Of a DNA stretch of 64,000 nt, positions 47,349 through 59,799 are shown piece by piece (within the stretch, counting starts at the first letter, position 1; every line of letters starts with the position of its first letter). The notes under the pieces were generated by a model that was not told the origin of the DNA, searched no databases, and was given only the letters and a program-made list of their open reading frames with translations. A program made the position numbers and the translations under genes. The stretch lies in assembly GCF_003086295.3 (NCBI RefSeq), contig NC_092038.1, positions 134,286,737 to 134,350,736 on the forward strand, written 5' to 3'. This stretch comes from Arachis hypogaea. Lineage: Eukaryota; Streptophyta; Magnoliopsida; Fabales; Fabaceae.

Positions 47349-48966
47349 TGTTGAGTTAAGAAATTAACTAAATTAATTAGTGATGACAAACATTATTTTT
47401 GGGCAAAATAAATAATTAGTGTTGATTATTGATAATTGCATATTACTAATTATTTATTATTGCAGGCCAAAATTCAAATTAATAGCCCAAATGGAATGGA
47501 AAATAAAACAAAGCTGATGGGTTAATAACATAAACGAAGCCCAAAAGGAAACAAAGCTGAGAAATTAAATCAGGCCAAGCAAATCACAACCCGATCCAAA
47601 TCCGATTTGATTTCAGCAAGCAAACCTCTCTCTTTTGCTTCCAAAGCAACGTTCCTTTCTCCTCTGTTCCAGTCAAATCACTGAACTCAGAAAAAGTAAG
47701 AAAGAGAGCTTAGTCCCTAAGCTAGTCATGAAAGAAGAAGGAAAGAGAAGGTTAAGCAAAGAAGTGTAAGGTCTAATCAACCATATCAAGAAATGATCAG
47801 AAGGTTAAAGGTAACCAATTTCCTTATACATGCAACACACTTTTTTCTCTTCATCTTCAACTCTCTGCCACTCCGTTTTGAGCTAAATGGAAAAGAGGAT
47901 TTCTGTTCTTCACTGCTGTGAATCTACGGTCACAAGTGATTCTTGGGGACCAAGTAGCTTCTCAATGGTTCAGATTCGGTTGACCATTGGAAGACTCTTA
48001 TGGTTGCTGCTTTATGGCTTTCGGTCAAGATAGAAAAGTCAGAAGCAAAGTTTCTATTTTGAAGATTACTGGGAAAAAGGTGAACGGCTGGGTTGGTGAA
48101 GCTCAAGGCTCAAGAAGTTTACCTAGAAAGAAGAACCCAGCAACATGCAAGGAGATAAAAGAAGCTTGTTGTTCATTCAGAAGGTAAGGAAAGAAAACCA
48201 GAGTTTGGTAAGTTTTGTTCTATGAAGATTCCCTGAGAAGTTCCTCTACTTGGAATGTTTTCTTTCAAAGAAGCATTCTGCCAATACTGAAGAACTGAAT
48301 CTGAGGCTTGCGAAGCTGATTTTTCACATAGCAAAGAGGCTGTTGATGAAGTCAATCTCCTTCATGTTTTACAGATTGTGATGTACTTTTCAATGTTTAT
48401 CTTTCTGTAATTTCTTATGTGAAAAAGACATATTGAGAGAGCTCAAGTAAAAGCCATGAGTGGAAAAAGGTTGAGTGATACACTTGAGAGAAAAGCTTAG
48501 AGTTAATTTCAGATTTCTATAGGTATGTCTGTGTCTTGTATCTTGTACTTGTGAGGTATCCCTTTCTTAGTTGGGTTAGCACTAAGAGTGAAGAGTTAGG
48601 TATTAGCATAACCAATGTCAAGTTAGGTTAGAACTTGAGTGTGAAAGGGTTGTGTCAATCCTGTGGAATTGGTGTATGTAATACTTTTAACTATAGTGAA
48701 AATTCCTCCATTGTTATGGAGGAGACTGGACGTAGGTTGCATAGCACAAGGTAACTGAACCAGGATACATGTTGGTGTTAGCTTCTCTCTTCTCTGTTGT
48801 GTTATATTTTCTGATATTTATGAGACAAAAATAAATTGTCTCATAAATTTTCGCTGTTGAGTTCAAACAGAATCAAAATTAAAAGTTTGTTTTAAAGGGT
48901 CATTTCAATAACTTAAAAAAAAAGGCATAAATTCAACCCCCTTCTTTAAACCTACCACAACCTTCA
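47349..48966 (+). repeat. Copia 3' LTR (1618 bp)
   Basis: Same length and ends as the 5' LTR. Flanked on the right by GGTTC, the target-site copy. Confidence 0.95.
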
Positions 48967-48979
48967 GGTTCAATACTCC

Positions 48980-49006
48980 AATATATATATATATATATAT
49001 ATATAT
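48980..49006. repeat. (AT)n microsatellite
   Basis: About 13 AT units just outside the Copia element. A second AT run is at 49232-49251. Confidence 0.9.
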
Positions 49007-52000
49007 GAAAAAAAAACATTTCTTGTAGCACTGTTTTTTATTATTGTGTTTGTGACACACATATACATATTATTATATGTGTGTGGTGTGTGTCTATAAT
49101 TATGATGATCATAAAAATATTATTATTATATTTTTATAAATTTGTAAACTTTTTTTAATTAAAAAATATTATTAAATAGTAACAAATTTTATTTTAATTT
49201 TAACAATATTTTTTAAAATATCGTAACGTCTTATATATATATATATATATATGGCGGTAGGTCATAAATCACTAGGAGTGTGATAGGCTGATAGCTCCTC
49301 AATATATAAAAATAAAAATGGCATCTCTGAAACAACGCCACAAGAAATGATGTGCAAATGCATTCCCAGTTTTTAAGTATATAATGGGTCATATATTTAC
49401 TTATACATTAAGGGCTTTTTCTTTTTATTTTCCCCAATGGATACTTTTTCTAAATTTCTAATTTAGCATTTGTTTATCACTTTTTTTCGGCCTATTCATG
49501 GGGAACAATTTATATACATATAATCATATATACACTCTCTTATAAAAAGCAGTTATAAGTGTTGTTTGGCTTTAACTCTTCTTTCCAGTTTCCACTACTC
49601 AAGATTATTATATAGACAAAACGAAAAGTCCTTTGTTTATTTATTTACTTACTTTCTGTGAAGATTGAAAAGCCAATTTCTTTGTAGTCTGATAAGATTG
49701 AAAACACCTGCCACATTTTTTTAAATCACCAAATTAAATGAAACTTTATTATTAGCCCATAACCTTATATAGAGTGGTCCTTGCACAAGTTTACATTCTA
49801 ATATGGCTTATATATACATCTTTAAATTTTTTTTAAAACAAACAATTTTTTTTCATTCATCACCATCAATTTCACTATCAGTTTTTGTTGGTATTCATCA
49901 TCCAGTGACTACACAGGACTGTTGGACTAATGTAAAATGAACAGTTTGCTCCACTTTAATTTATTGAATTGAAAGTGAATAGAAGTTGATGTTAATAACT
50001 TAATTAATATCTCCCTATCTCCAAAAGCAAATGGCAAATACAACAATGTTCCTCCTTTTAGGACCACAAAAAAACTTTTGACCTAAGCCATGACTAGCAA
50101 AATAAATGCAAGTATGAGCATGACATTGTTGACTACTATTTTATTATCATATATGACTCTTATTTACGGGTGGAAATGGATCGGATCGAGTTGAACTTTA
50201 ATGTCGATGAGTCTGATTTATGTCGCAAATATATCGTTCTTAGTTATCTTTTATAGGCTTATTTTTCCAACCTATTTAAAAATTTGACTCAAAATAATAA
50301 ACTTAAAATATCTAAATTTATATCACATATATTTTAGAATTTATAATTCACTATTTATAAATCATAAGTGACATATATATTAATTATTAGTCTATATCAC
50401 AACAATACATATAACCAAACAATAGTTTATGGATATAAACTCTTTCTTTTAACAAAAACAAAAAATATATAATGTTGACTTTAGTATTGACTATTATTTT
50501 TTTTAGTTCATTATAAATGAGTAATTGAATGTCCAAATTAACAATAATTGATTTTTACAAAAATAATATTTTAATGAGTTGTCCAACAAATTTACATTAG
50601 CCTGAATTTTTGTAATTAATAGACTTTACAAAATATTTAAATTTAGACTGTTAAATAAAATAATGAAGTAAGCTTAACCGAATTTAAAACAAGCAAACCA
50701 AGAGAGAAACCCTCAAAAGATAGTCCGATCCACTTTTCCCCTTACTCTTACTCAAATATTAACGATAATGGTGAAATTACTTATTTTTCTCATTTTTTAA
50801 ACTAAATTAATCTCTATTGATACTATTAGATGATATTATATAAATATATTTTTTATTATAAACATAAACATCTTTAAAATTTTTGTGATGCTATATCTAT
50901 ATATATTTGGTATATTTATTATTTTAATAAATATTGACTTCGTCCTCTAGATAATATATAAAAGAAAGTTATTGCAAGTATATAACAAATTAAAGATTAT
51001 TTTGGTGTCGTTTCAGTTTTGGTATGTATAGGTGTCAGAGACTTTGATCACATGTATGGACGATTTATTTACCCTAATATTGGTGAATCAACAAATTTCA
51101 ATATAAGTTAGCACAATGACATTAAAAATGAACAGAATAATAAATCATGACTACTCATTTAGTCGGCCTTTGACTCACCAAACATTATTAAAGATTTTAA
51201 TTGATCAATATTTGAGTAAATTATTTTATCGGTGGGTCGTTTATATAAATTATAAATAATCAAAGTATTTAATAATCTATAAATTCTCATAATTTCCCAT
51301 CTCTATTGATAGATCATTTTCAGACTTTTAAGAAGCCCTCTACTTAATTATTTAGTGCGTGTGGAAGAAATCTACTTGAATTGATTTTTCAGTGATAAGG
51401 AAGTGTCTATATACATTTCTTTATTTAGGGAGACAATATATAATTAGAAACCTGAATTTCGCTTTGAATAAATTGGTGTTTTTTTTTCGGTTTGAATCTC
51501 ACAATTCACAAACCAGATAGATTGTTATAGATTTGTATGCATTATTCCTTGTCTAGCTAATTGTACGTTTTTGTACTAAGAAAAAATTTTTGGTTTATAT
51601 TTATTATTTATAATTTCATCAAATTTTTAATTAGATATTTATGATTTAAAAATTTGTAATTGAACTCTTATATTAAATAAAATATTTTAATTAGGTCTTT
51701 TCTAATTATTTTTCTTTGTTAAAAAATATAATATTTTAAATATTTGTTTTTGTATTTGATATGATATGGTATAAATTATAAAACATTTGAAAGCAAATAT
51801 TTTAGAATTAGTATATTTTTTAAATTACAACTAATAATAAACCAATCATAAATTTTCATCTAATATAAAGATTTAACTACAGATTTTTAAAATATAAATA
51901 TCTAATTAAAAAATTAATAGAATTATAAACCTCAAACAATTTTTTTCTTTTACCCACAACAAAGAATTCTTTTTACTCTAGAAAACCTTTGAGATGAGAA

Positions 52001-52765
52001 TGTATGCAAATTAAATTCCAATTTATGGAAAGAGCCTGGAATTTCTCTGTCATTGTGATGAAATAAAAAATAATATTGAATAAACACATATACAGCTTAC
52101 TTGATTAATTAAATTAAATTTATAAAATAATTTCTAGATTAAAAAAAGGAGAACCTTAAAAATACTAATAAATAACATATAACAAATTGCATGGAAATAC
52201 ATATATTTTCTTTTTCTTTTGGTTTTTTAAAGAAAAGAGCAGCTAAAAGTTTTATTTTCAAAATATTGGCTTCACGTGAATTATGTCAAACGCAGAACCA
52301 TCCATATGAAAGCTGCCTCCAATTTGCATTTTGTCAATAAATGATGTAACTCAATGAGTAAAATATTCAGCAGATAATATATTTTTTTAAAAGTGTGAGA
52401 ACTTTGCATGGACTTTTCCATGGACGAATCACAATTTGACATCAAAAAAAATTCTATATATAACTGATGACAACACTTTCATGAAGAAATAAATCATAGT
52501 ATTAATTAATTAATTAATGAAACAGAAGAATGAATTTAAAATATTTTAATCACTTTAAACTACACTAAACTGTCATCAACAATAAGTTGGAATAAATTAT
52601 TTTATAAGTTAGCATATCAAATCACAAAAAATTATATACGTGGAAGTGTATTTTTATTCATAAAAAATAAAAATTAAAAATTAATAAAAATTTGGTATAT
52701 TAGAGATCGAAATCCTAAAGTTACTATTTATATGTGAGCATGATATTCATTAAATTCTAAAGTCC
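49007..52765. other. AT-rich spacer
   Basis: Nearly 3.8 kb without a recognisable gene. It contains a MITE-like segment (50168-50743) and low-complexity AT stretches. No tRNA or other structured RNA was recognised. Confidence 0.5.
50168..50743. mobile_element. Possible MITE with GGGTGGAAATGGATCGG-type ends
   Basis: Left end GGGTGGAAATGGATCGGA. The reverse complement of the right end reads GGGGAAAAGTGGATCGGA, an imperfect inverted repeat of about 18 bp. No clear target duplication. The AT-rich interior has no transposase. It could be a hAT-type derivative. Confidence 0.4.
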
Positions 52766-54359
52766 AAACACTACCAGAAATACGGGCGTTACCAACGGGA
52801 AGATACCCACGAATCAAAAACAGTGGTAAATTTATATGATCGTGTTAATCACTTGCAACGTCTTGTACTTCCGTGGCTAAATTTTTGTGAAATTTTTCGA
52901 CGGTTTTATTTGTTCGTGGCCAACTTGAGATGAGTTCTCTCAATTACCACAGATCTAATGATCACCGTGACAAATTCATACGATTTTCACTTCAAAATTT
53001 TGCGCTTAATTTTGTGTTTTCCTCCATCCCTCTCAAAATATTTTTATGCAGTTTATATTTTTTCCAATTTTAAATTCTAATCTAAGGTAAATTCAATTTA
53101 TCAGGGTGCAGGCTTTTCCAATTCCTCAATTGTTAGTTTTTTTTTCCTCCTTTCTTTCGAGTGCTGCCACTGACAAAGTAATAAAGTTTGCTAATAGTTT
53201 GATTTTAGATGTGGTTAATCATGTGCAATTTTTTCATTTACTATGATTCTTATACTCTGCCATATCTCCGAATCTTGTTTTTTTTCTTACTTACTACTAG
53301 TTCGCTGATTTGGTTAATTTACCCTTCTTAATTTAATATTAATTTTTTAGTGTGGTTATGTTGTTCATTACTTTGTAAAAATCAGATTGTAATGTAATTA
53401 AACAGATTAATTCATATACATACAATTTTACTATTTATATTTTTTAGTTGTCAAATTTTTTATTCGTACTCTTTCTGACCAAATGCAGTTTCAGTGCCCA
53501 ATTCCACAGTATGCATTAATTTAAAGACTTTAGTGATGGAATAAAATGATTTAATTAAAAATAAATGTTAAAATTATAAAAAGAGTACCAAAAGAGTACA
53601 AAAAAAAGTACATATTTATCTTTAACAAAATAACTCTAGTTAATTCTAGAAAATAAAAAATAATAACTATAATTGATTGGAATAATAACTAATTTAATTA
53701 CTCACTATTAATTTACGACAATATTAATGAACAAAGTCCTAACTCTTAAAATTCAGAATATTAGTTTTATACATACATTTTATTATTCTATCTATTTATT
53801 ATCATTTGATTAGTTTAATAGAAAAATAAAATAAAATTAATTTTCATTTTCTAACTATGTACAAAATTTGTATTCTTTTTCAATCCAAGGGTATCAAATT
53901 CTTAAATTTTAAGTTTATTTATTTTAATTTTTATTGATACCATTTTTTTAAATCCAATAAGTTAAAATTTTAAATTTTAATTAGTATGTAAAATTTTTGA
54001 AATATAGTTTAAAGTTATAAAATTTATAATTTAATATTTTTTATTAAAGTTAAATTTTATTCTAAATTAAAATTGAGAGTTACTTCACTAAACAAAATTT
54101 AAATTAACATATATAATAAGATAAATGAAATTTTTAGCGGCAATGTTAAATGTAACTTCTTTTTGGTAGTCCACTTACCCAATTTTCATGGTAACTCCCT
54201 CACACTTTTCTTTTTCCCAAATCCCCTGTTTGTTAGCTCCTACAGTTGATTCAAGTTTGATAACATGCCGCCAACCCCTTTGCTAATAACATTTTCTTTG
54301 GTTTCTCTAAATCCGTAATTTCTTAGTTCCTATACTCAGATCAAGCCAACTAACCTTTC

Positions 54360-54620
54360 ACTCAATCCGTTTCTGTTTAGGTTCTGAGTACGATCGCACT
54401 GGACATTTTGTGGAAGAGCAAGGGATCACGATTTGCAGTTCGAGTGCCATCAGTTCGAGTCGCCAGAGAAGCAAGCAAAATCAATCCAAACCCAAATCGC
54501 AAAGAAGACTTCCGCTCACCGTCACTCTCTCTGGTAGTGCTCTGAATCTTACTTCTCTAAAACACTATCCGATGGATTTAAGTTTTCTCTTCTTATCCTG
54601 TTGTTGGTGGAGATGAGTGC
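54360..54620 (+). other. Less AT-rich segment in the CACTA element, possible captured leader exon
   Basis: This segment is higher in GC and has a 68-codon open frame (54410-54616), Ser/Arg/Gln-rich, followed by a GATGAG. I recognise no family. Given the captured kinase exons downstream on the same strand, it may be the 5' leader or first exon of the captured gene, but nothing in the sequence proves this. Confidence 0.3.
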
Positions 54621-55187
54621 GTTGGCTTGGATTTGCATGTTTTATTCATTTATCCTTTTTATGATATAGAGAATGAACTAATGGTACAAAGTATAATTTA
54701 AATGTATAAATATAAGTAGCTACTTAGTAGTATGTGCTAATGTGATTAATTACATTCCTAATTAACCTTAGTTCTCTTTTATATGCTGAAATTCCTAAAA
54801 TCAACATTATTTTGGTAATGCTCATGGCCATAGCAAAGTAGCAAACAAGAGTTATTGTTTACATTCCTTAGCATTTCTTGTGTTTCTTACTTTTGAATCT
54901 GATTTTATGCATTTAGTTCTGTATATTCTAAATCACTTCAGAAGAAGAAGTTCCACCATTTAGATCACTATGGTAGCATCCATTCTTCAAACATGTAATT
55001 TTTTATATACTCAACTTTTTTAAGAGCCTAATCTTTGTGAATATTTCTTTTTATATGAGTGTTATTTTGTGATCATAATAATGTTAGTCAGTGTAGTTCA
55101 AACTATTTTCATGAGAGAGATTTTAGTTCGATGTATGAAGAAGAAGGAAGCTCCAAGAATGGTAAGAAGCATTTTATGTGTTTACAG

Positions 55188-55795
55188 GGCAGATTGATCA
55201 ATAAAAATGAGGTGGCAGTAAAAAAACTTCTTAAAAAATGTAAGGATACTTTATTTGATTTACTTCTTTCTTTCGTTATAGCACTAGACAGTAGTTGAGA
55301 CTATTTGTTGACGATGATTCTTTCAATTATTAAAGCGTAGTTGTTGTTGTGTGATTGAAATTTGAAATTATTTAACAGAGAACAAGAAGAGAGAATTCAT
55401 AATTGAAGTGGAGGCTATAGGTCATGTTAGAGATAAATATCTTGTGTGCCTGTTTGGAGGGAGTTAAACAGGTACTTATTTTTAGCAAAGCAAATCATTT
55501 TTAGCGTTTGTTTCAATGTTTAAGCTACTAATGGATTAGTATGTGAATAATGGTAACTTAGAGTAATGGATGCATGTTGCCATGGAACAAGGAACACTTA
55601 CCTGGGAGGTTCGCATGCTCGATAGTTACCTAGCAAGTTCAACTTTCTACTTTAAAATATTGACTTTGATAATTGCTAACACATTTCTATTTTTACTTTT
55701 AAATTCTTTGTCTCTAAATAGTTTTGATTGCAATATGATATCTTACTTACATGAAGCAATTGAATTAAAGTTGTTTAACAGGATATAAGTCTAGC
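55188..55795 (+). pseudogene. Captured receptor-like protein kinase exons
   Basis: Four pieces match consecutive parts of the kinase domain of plant receptor-like kinases of the At1g01540/At2g42960/At5g18500 type. The first, 55188-55239, reads GRLINKNEVAVKKLL (ATP-binding Lys subdomain), flanked by AG and GT. The second, 55379-55471, reads REFIIEVEAIGHVRDKYLV. The third, about 55541-55625, reads YVNNGNLE, a TAA in place of the usual Gln, then WMHVAMEQGTLTWEVRM. The fourth, about 55735-55788, reads YLHEAIELKL, where the catalytic HRD region has decayed. Exon order and intron positions are kept, so this was captured as genomic DNA, not via RNA. The glycine loop before and the activation segment after are missing, so no active kinase can result. 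Confidence 0.82.
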
Positions 55796-56176
55796 AATAT
55801 ATATATTGATTAATGACGAGTTTAATGAGATGTATGTTTTATGTTGTGAAAATGAAAACTCAGCCTTATTGGATATGCATTCTTACTTTTTTTTTAACTA
55901 CGTTAAATTATTATTTTAAATAATATCTTGGGACATTTTTTTTCTTGAATTAAGAGATAACACAATCTTATTTGAATGTTTTTGCAGGTACTCCCATGAA
56001 GACGTTAAAGATCTAATAATGATGCATTCTGATACTTGATTTTGTAATAGTTTAAACTCATTTACTTCAGGATATTTGCTTTTCAACATTATTACTTAAA
56101 TTTCACATTTTTATTACTAAGAATACTACTTATATGGATATGGCTACTTTTTTTAATTTTGTATGATATAATTTTG

Positions 56177-56178
<2 letters not shown>

Positions 56179-56238
<60 letters not shown>
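56179..56238. repeat. (AT)n microsatellite
   Basis: About 30 uninterrupted AT units inside the CACTA element, just left of its right subterminal repeats. Confidence 0.95.
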
Positions 56239-56246
<8 letters not shown>

Positions 56247-56259
56247 ATCTTTTATGATT

Positions 56260-56610
56260 AGCCACGGAAAAATCGTGGCTAAATAACCCACCAACATTAG
56301 CCACGGATAAAATTGTGGCAAAAAAGCCCAGCCTGTTAATATTAGCCACAGAAAAAATTGTGGCGAAATTATACTTGTTGGTTATATGGTTATCATTTAG
56401 CCACGGTTTAGAGTGTGGCTAAAGTAGTGAAAACCGTGGCTATGCAAATGTCTCCACGGATCACAAAACCGTGGCTAACAGGCCAAAAACCGTGGCTAAC
56501 TGAAAATGCGTCGCCCTTGTTAGCCACGGATACCCATTCGTTGCTAACGCTTCATTGCCACGGTTTTTCTTGATTTTAGCCACGGTTTTTTCCGTGGCTA
56601 ATCACCGTGT
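56260..56610. repeat. CACTA right subterminal repeats
   Basis: At least twelve copies of AGCCACGG or its complement CCGTGGCT, with variants, many in inverted pairs (AGCCACGGAAAAATCGTGGCT at about 56261). They run up to the right terminus. Such arrays are the binding sites of CACTA transposase accessory proteins in known family members. Confidence 0.88.
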
Positions 56611-56774
56611 TTCTGGTAGTGAAATAAAAATAGTATTTAAAGTCCAAAAAATAATATATCTAAAGTCTAAAAGATAATATTTAATTTTATTCTCATTTAA
56701 TTCTAAATAAAAAAATTATAACTAATTTAATTTATTATTTATAACAATCAATGAGATTACTATTATTAATTAAA

Positions 56775-56943
56775 GAGCAATGTTAAAGGACCAGCAATTT
56801 TTGTGATTGATAGCCATCAAATAGCCATCAATGATTATTTAAGGGTGTGAGATTAGTGTAAGATTTCATCTAATGACTCACATTTTTCTATTGATTATAT
56901 ACGGGCTAAAATTCAATAAAATTGCTGACCCTTAGACTTTTCC
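56775..56943. mobile_element. MITE copy 2 (169 bp)
   Basis: Related to 17527-17685 over its whole length. Left end GAGCAATGTTAAAGGACCAGC; right end complementary to GGAAAAGTCTAAGGGTCAGC. Flanks TTAATTAAA (56766-56774) and ATAATTAAA (56944-56952) form a 9-bp duplication with one mismatch, as in Mutator-like elements. Similar in size class to the peanut MITE AhMITE1, from memory only. Confidence 0.8.
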
Positions 56944-56952
56944 ATAATTAAA

Positions 56953-58440
56953 ATTAATATATGTATTCCCCACAAACAAATTAAAATACTAAACAATTTC
57001 CTAACACAATACCCTGATTGATCAACCAATAAACGGGGTTTAAAATTAAACGGAAATATTTGATGAAAAAAATAGTCCAAACTTGTTTTATCTTTCTAAC
57101 GTTATCGAAAATTAAATGTCTCTCGCCAATCAAAATTTTCCAGCTTAACCACAACGTATCCAAAAACCTTGACTTCTACGTATACCTAAGGATTCACAAC
57201 ATCTAACCATATTTTCCATGCGTTTAATTTTTCTTAATTGGGATTAAAATATTGATTTGTTTATACCAACATTGGATTAAGCTAAATTTAATTAATGTTG
57301 CTCGTGCGTGAGGGTGTAATATATATATATATATTTTTTTTTTTTTTCTTCTTATGCATATAAGCAGTAGTATAATTAAGTTGATGTTTGAAGCAACTTT
57401 CACGAGTTCCAAGGGGCAAGGGCCTCACTTATATGTAATAATGTTCATACACAAGTTGGCATCAAATGCATACAGATTGTGACAACATAGTCAATGTATG
57501 TGAACCAACCATATATACATGCATCTTAGTCTTCTGTGTCCCATCAAATATGGAAATTTTTGTTTTTTTTTTTTAAAAGAAATTTTCTTTCGGAATTTTG
57601 GTTGTGACGATTGGTAATAGGATCAAGAAATAAAATCTACCTACGCCAGTTGAATAATAGGACTTTGAATATGTATTAATGTCATATGTAAAAAATGCTA
57701 ATAAGTAAAAATTGTTGTTCTAGAAACCAGAACGAATCAAGAAATTCAATCGCGTTAACTAGAAACTGTTCACTAAATTAGTCCAATTTAGTGTAAAGAT
57801 CAATCAATAATAAATTGATAAAAAAAAGTTAAATAATTGGTTAATCAGTCAAATTAATTTAATTATTTAATAGTTAATTAATATAAAATAATACATTAAA
57901 AAATATTTTTTTAAAAATTATATATTTTATACATAAATATATGATTTAAATTTTTAAATTTCTAGTTTTATTGATTCAATCACCAACTCAGTTGTGATAA
58001 CCTTGGTAAAAACAAGTTTAAGGTGAGAGAATCTAAAATATTGTATTCATGGGGTATTTTTTATATTTTCTGAATGGATTAAGCGTCAATATATTGTAAT
58101 TATCAGATAGAACATTGTGTTGATTGCTACCTTATACTCCTAAATTTATATTTGAGATTCAATTAAACATACAGGTATTATAGCCTAAAAATTTTGATTC
58201 CTGTTGCCTCTTAAACCATTCTGTTAGTTATCTGTTAAATTAATTTCTAAATAGAAATAATACCAAAGACTTTTATACTTTTAACATATTAAATACATTT
58301 AAATTTTTTCTACATTTAATCATTATAATTACAATAAAATACCGATCACACCATTGAATATATTAGATTACTATAACTCAAATAATATAGTCTCTTCATA
58401 CTTACTTACTTAAAGGTCGCGATGTGGGACTCTAAACTTT
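56953..58440. other. Spacer downstream of the HD-Zip gene
   Basis: AT-rich. No gene recognised. Contains a TA run and a T run near 57320-57347. Confidence 0.5.
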
Positions 58441-58447
58441 AGAAAAT

Positions 58448-58470
58448 AATAATAATAATAATAATAATAA
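58448..58470. repeat. (AAT)n microsatellite
   Basis: About 8 AAT units, downstream of the HD-Zip stop codon. Confidence 0.85.
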
Positions 58471-58497
58471 TATTATAACACCACAACACTACCAATT

Positions 58498-58503
58498 TTT
58501 ATT
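58498..58503 (-). terminator. Possible polyadenylation signal of the HD-Zip gene
   Basis: AATAAA on the minus strand, about 90 bases past the stop codon at 58590. Position fits a short 3' untranslated region. Plant signals are loose, so this is suggestive only. Confidence 0.4.
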
Positions 58504-58589
58504 GGTTTTTGTAAGAGTTACAAGTAACAGGATGGTCAACATTATTATTGTGCAGTAACTATAGTGGTATAACACTAACAGTAACATCC

Positions 58590-59620
58590 TCAGTAAGACC
58601 AAAAATCAAAGGCTTGATCTTCATCAACAACAGGGAGCCCAAAATTGCAAGTGTTGTCATGATCATCATCATCTTCAATCTTTGGTAAGAAAGAGAGGGT
58701 TTTCAAGAGGTTGTTATTGTTATTATGTTGTTGATGATGAGAAGAGAAATCATGATGAGGTGAGGAGGAATGGTTTCCATCAGTGTAGTTTGGGCTATCA
58801 GAATCAAGCACATCGCTTTTTGATGAATTGGTGGTTGTGGCATCTTCCACTTTGGAGATCATATTCACACCCACCTCCTCTATTATATGCTTTGAATTCA
58901 CACCATCATCCAAACCTTCTTCTTCTCTGGGAATTACTCTCTTCTTCAATGAATCAACCTGCAACAAGCAAATTGTAAATTGACCAACACAACTACTAAA
59001 GGCTTATAATAAAAATTGATTATTAGTTATTACCTGCTGTTGTAAGTTGAGATTGTCACGAAGGAGAAGATCATATTGTTGTTGAAGGGTATCAAAGCTT
59101 TGTTTCAATGCAGCAAAATCTTTCTCAATTCGCTTGGTCTTGAACCTTGCTCTTCGATTCTGGAACCATATGGCAACTTGCCTTGGATGCAAGCCAATCT
59201 GCTTTGCGAGTTGGAACTTTCTTTCGGGTTCAAGCTTGTTGTCCACCTCGAAACTCTTCTCCAGAAACTCAACTTGGTCGCTTCTCAGCCTCTTCTTCTT
59301 GTAACTGCTGCTACCTTGTTGCTGCAAGCAACAGTCATAGTCTTCATCATCAGCGCCAAAAGTGTTGTCTTCCAATAACAAGGGCCCATTTCTGATCTCG
59401 CTGCCACTAACACTAACACTCTCGAAGTTCACCACTGATTTTGATCCTGCCAATGGAAAAGAAAAGAAGGAAATTAAAGAATTTGTGTTAGAAATTAGAA
59501 TGAAGGGTGTGGAAGAGAAAGGATGATAAAACCTTGGAAAGAAGGTTGAGAGGGGTGAAAAAGGGTTTGATTATGTTGGCGGAGATGAGGAGCATAGAGT
59601 TGGTTGATAGCCTCTTCCAT
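58590..59620 (-). CDS. HD-Zip class I transcription factor
   Basis: Three exons by my model: 59620-59533, 59446-59034, 58958-58590. Donors (GT) and acceptors (AG) are canonical and phases fit, giving 870 nt, 289 residues. Homeodomain at about residues 79-137, with recognition helix [15 protein letters not shown] (121-134). Immediately after it is a leucine zipper with Leu at 143, 150, 157, 164 and 171. No START domain or CPSCE motif, so class I. The acidic, Ser/Asn/His-rich C terminus ends FDFWSY, a Trp-containing tail typical of class I activation motifs. It should act in the nucleus as a dimer on CAATNATTG-type sites. One departure: Phe131 stands where most class I members have Trp (RRARWK). 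The second intron sits between the fourth and fifth Leu of the zipper. Which subgroup it belongs to I cannot say. The gene looks intact and is the only complete host gene here. Confidence 0.93.
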
Positions 59621-59799
59621 GAAAAGAGATGATGAAGTAGCAGAGGATATGGAAAAGAAAATGAATGCAAGAATGGGGAGAGTGACTTAAGAGGCGGTGT
59701 ACTCTGCTAACGGATAACTGCTATGCTTCCAATGTGAATGAAACACAGACAACAACAGTATGGTCACACACTCCCACATTCTTCTATTTCATTCCTCAT

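Larger units (their letters stand above)
37696..48966 (+). mobile_element. Ty1/Copia retrotransposon, SIRE type, 11.3 kb
   Basis: 5' LTR 37696-39313 and 3' LTR 47349-48966, both exactly 1618 bp, TG..CA ends. Flanks are GGTTT (37691-37695) and GGTTC (48967-48971), a 5-bp duplication with one change. Primer site TGGTATCAGGAGC follows the 5' LTR, and the purine tract AAGGGGGAGA precedes the 3' LTR. Order gag, protease, integrase, RT, RNase H is Copia-specific. A long gag with coiled coil and a further ORF between pol and the 3' LTR are SIRE/Maximus traits. LTR copies looked about 97% identical in the first 140 bases I compared, so this insertion is younger than the neighbouring Gypsy. Confidence 0.94.
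52769..56621. mobile_element. Non-autonomous CACTA element with captured kinase exons
   Basis: Starts CACTACCAGAAATACGG and ends CACCGTGTTTCTGGTAGTG, an inverted repeat (CACTACCAGAAA on both sides). It is flanked by the 3-bp duplication AAA (52766-52768, 56622-56624). Both subterminal regions hold many short direct and inverted copies of a TTAGCCACGG/CCGTGGCTAA motif, most densely on the right, as expected for transposase binding in the CACTA (En/Spm) superfamily. No transposase coding sequence is present. The interior carries pieces of a receptor-like kinase gene and an unidentified segment around 54370-54620. Length 3853 bp. Confidence 0.93.

Noticed and set aside
50168..50743. Firm assignment of the GGGTGGAAATGGATCGG element to the hAT family
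   Set aside because: Ends are imperfect and no 8-bp duplication was found, so it is listed only as a possible MITE.
57224..57412. Lys/Ile-rich frame with tandem residues, and 56130-56321
   Set aside because: Artefacts of AT and T/A runs.
58682..59395. Plus-strand frames opposite the HD-Zip exons
   Set aside because: Shadows of the real minus-strand coding sequence.
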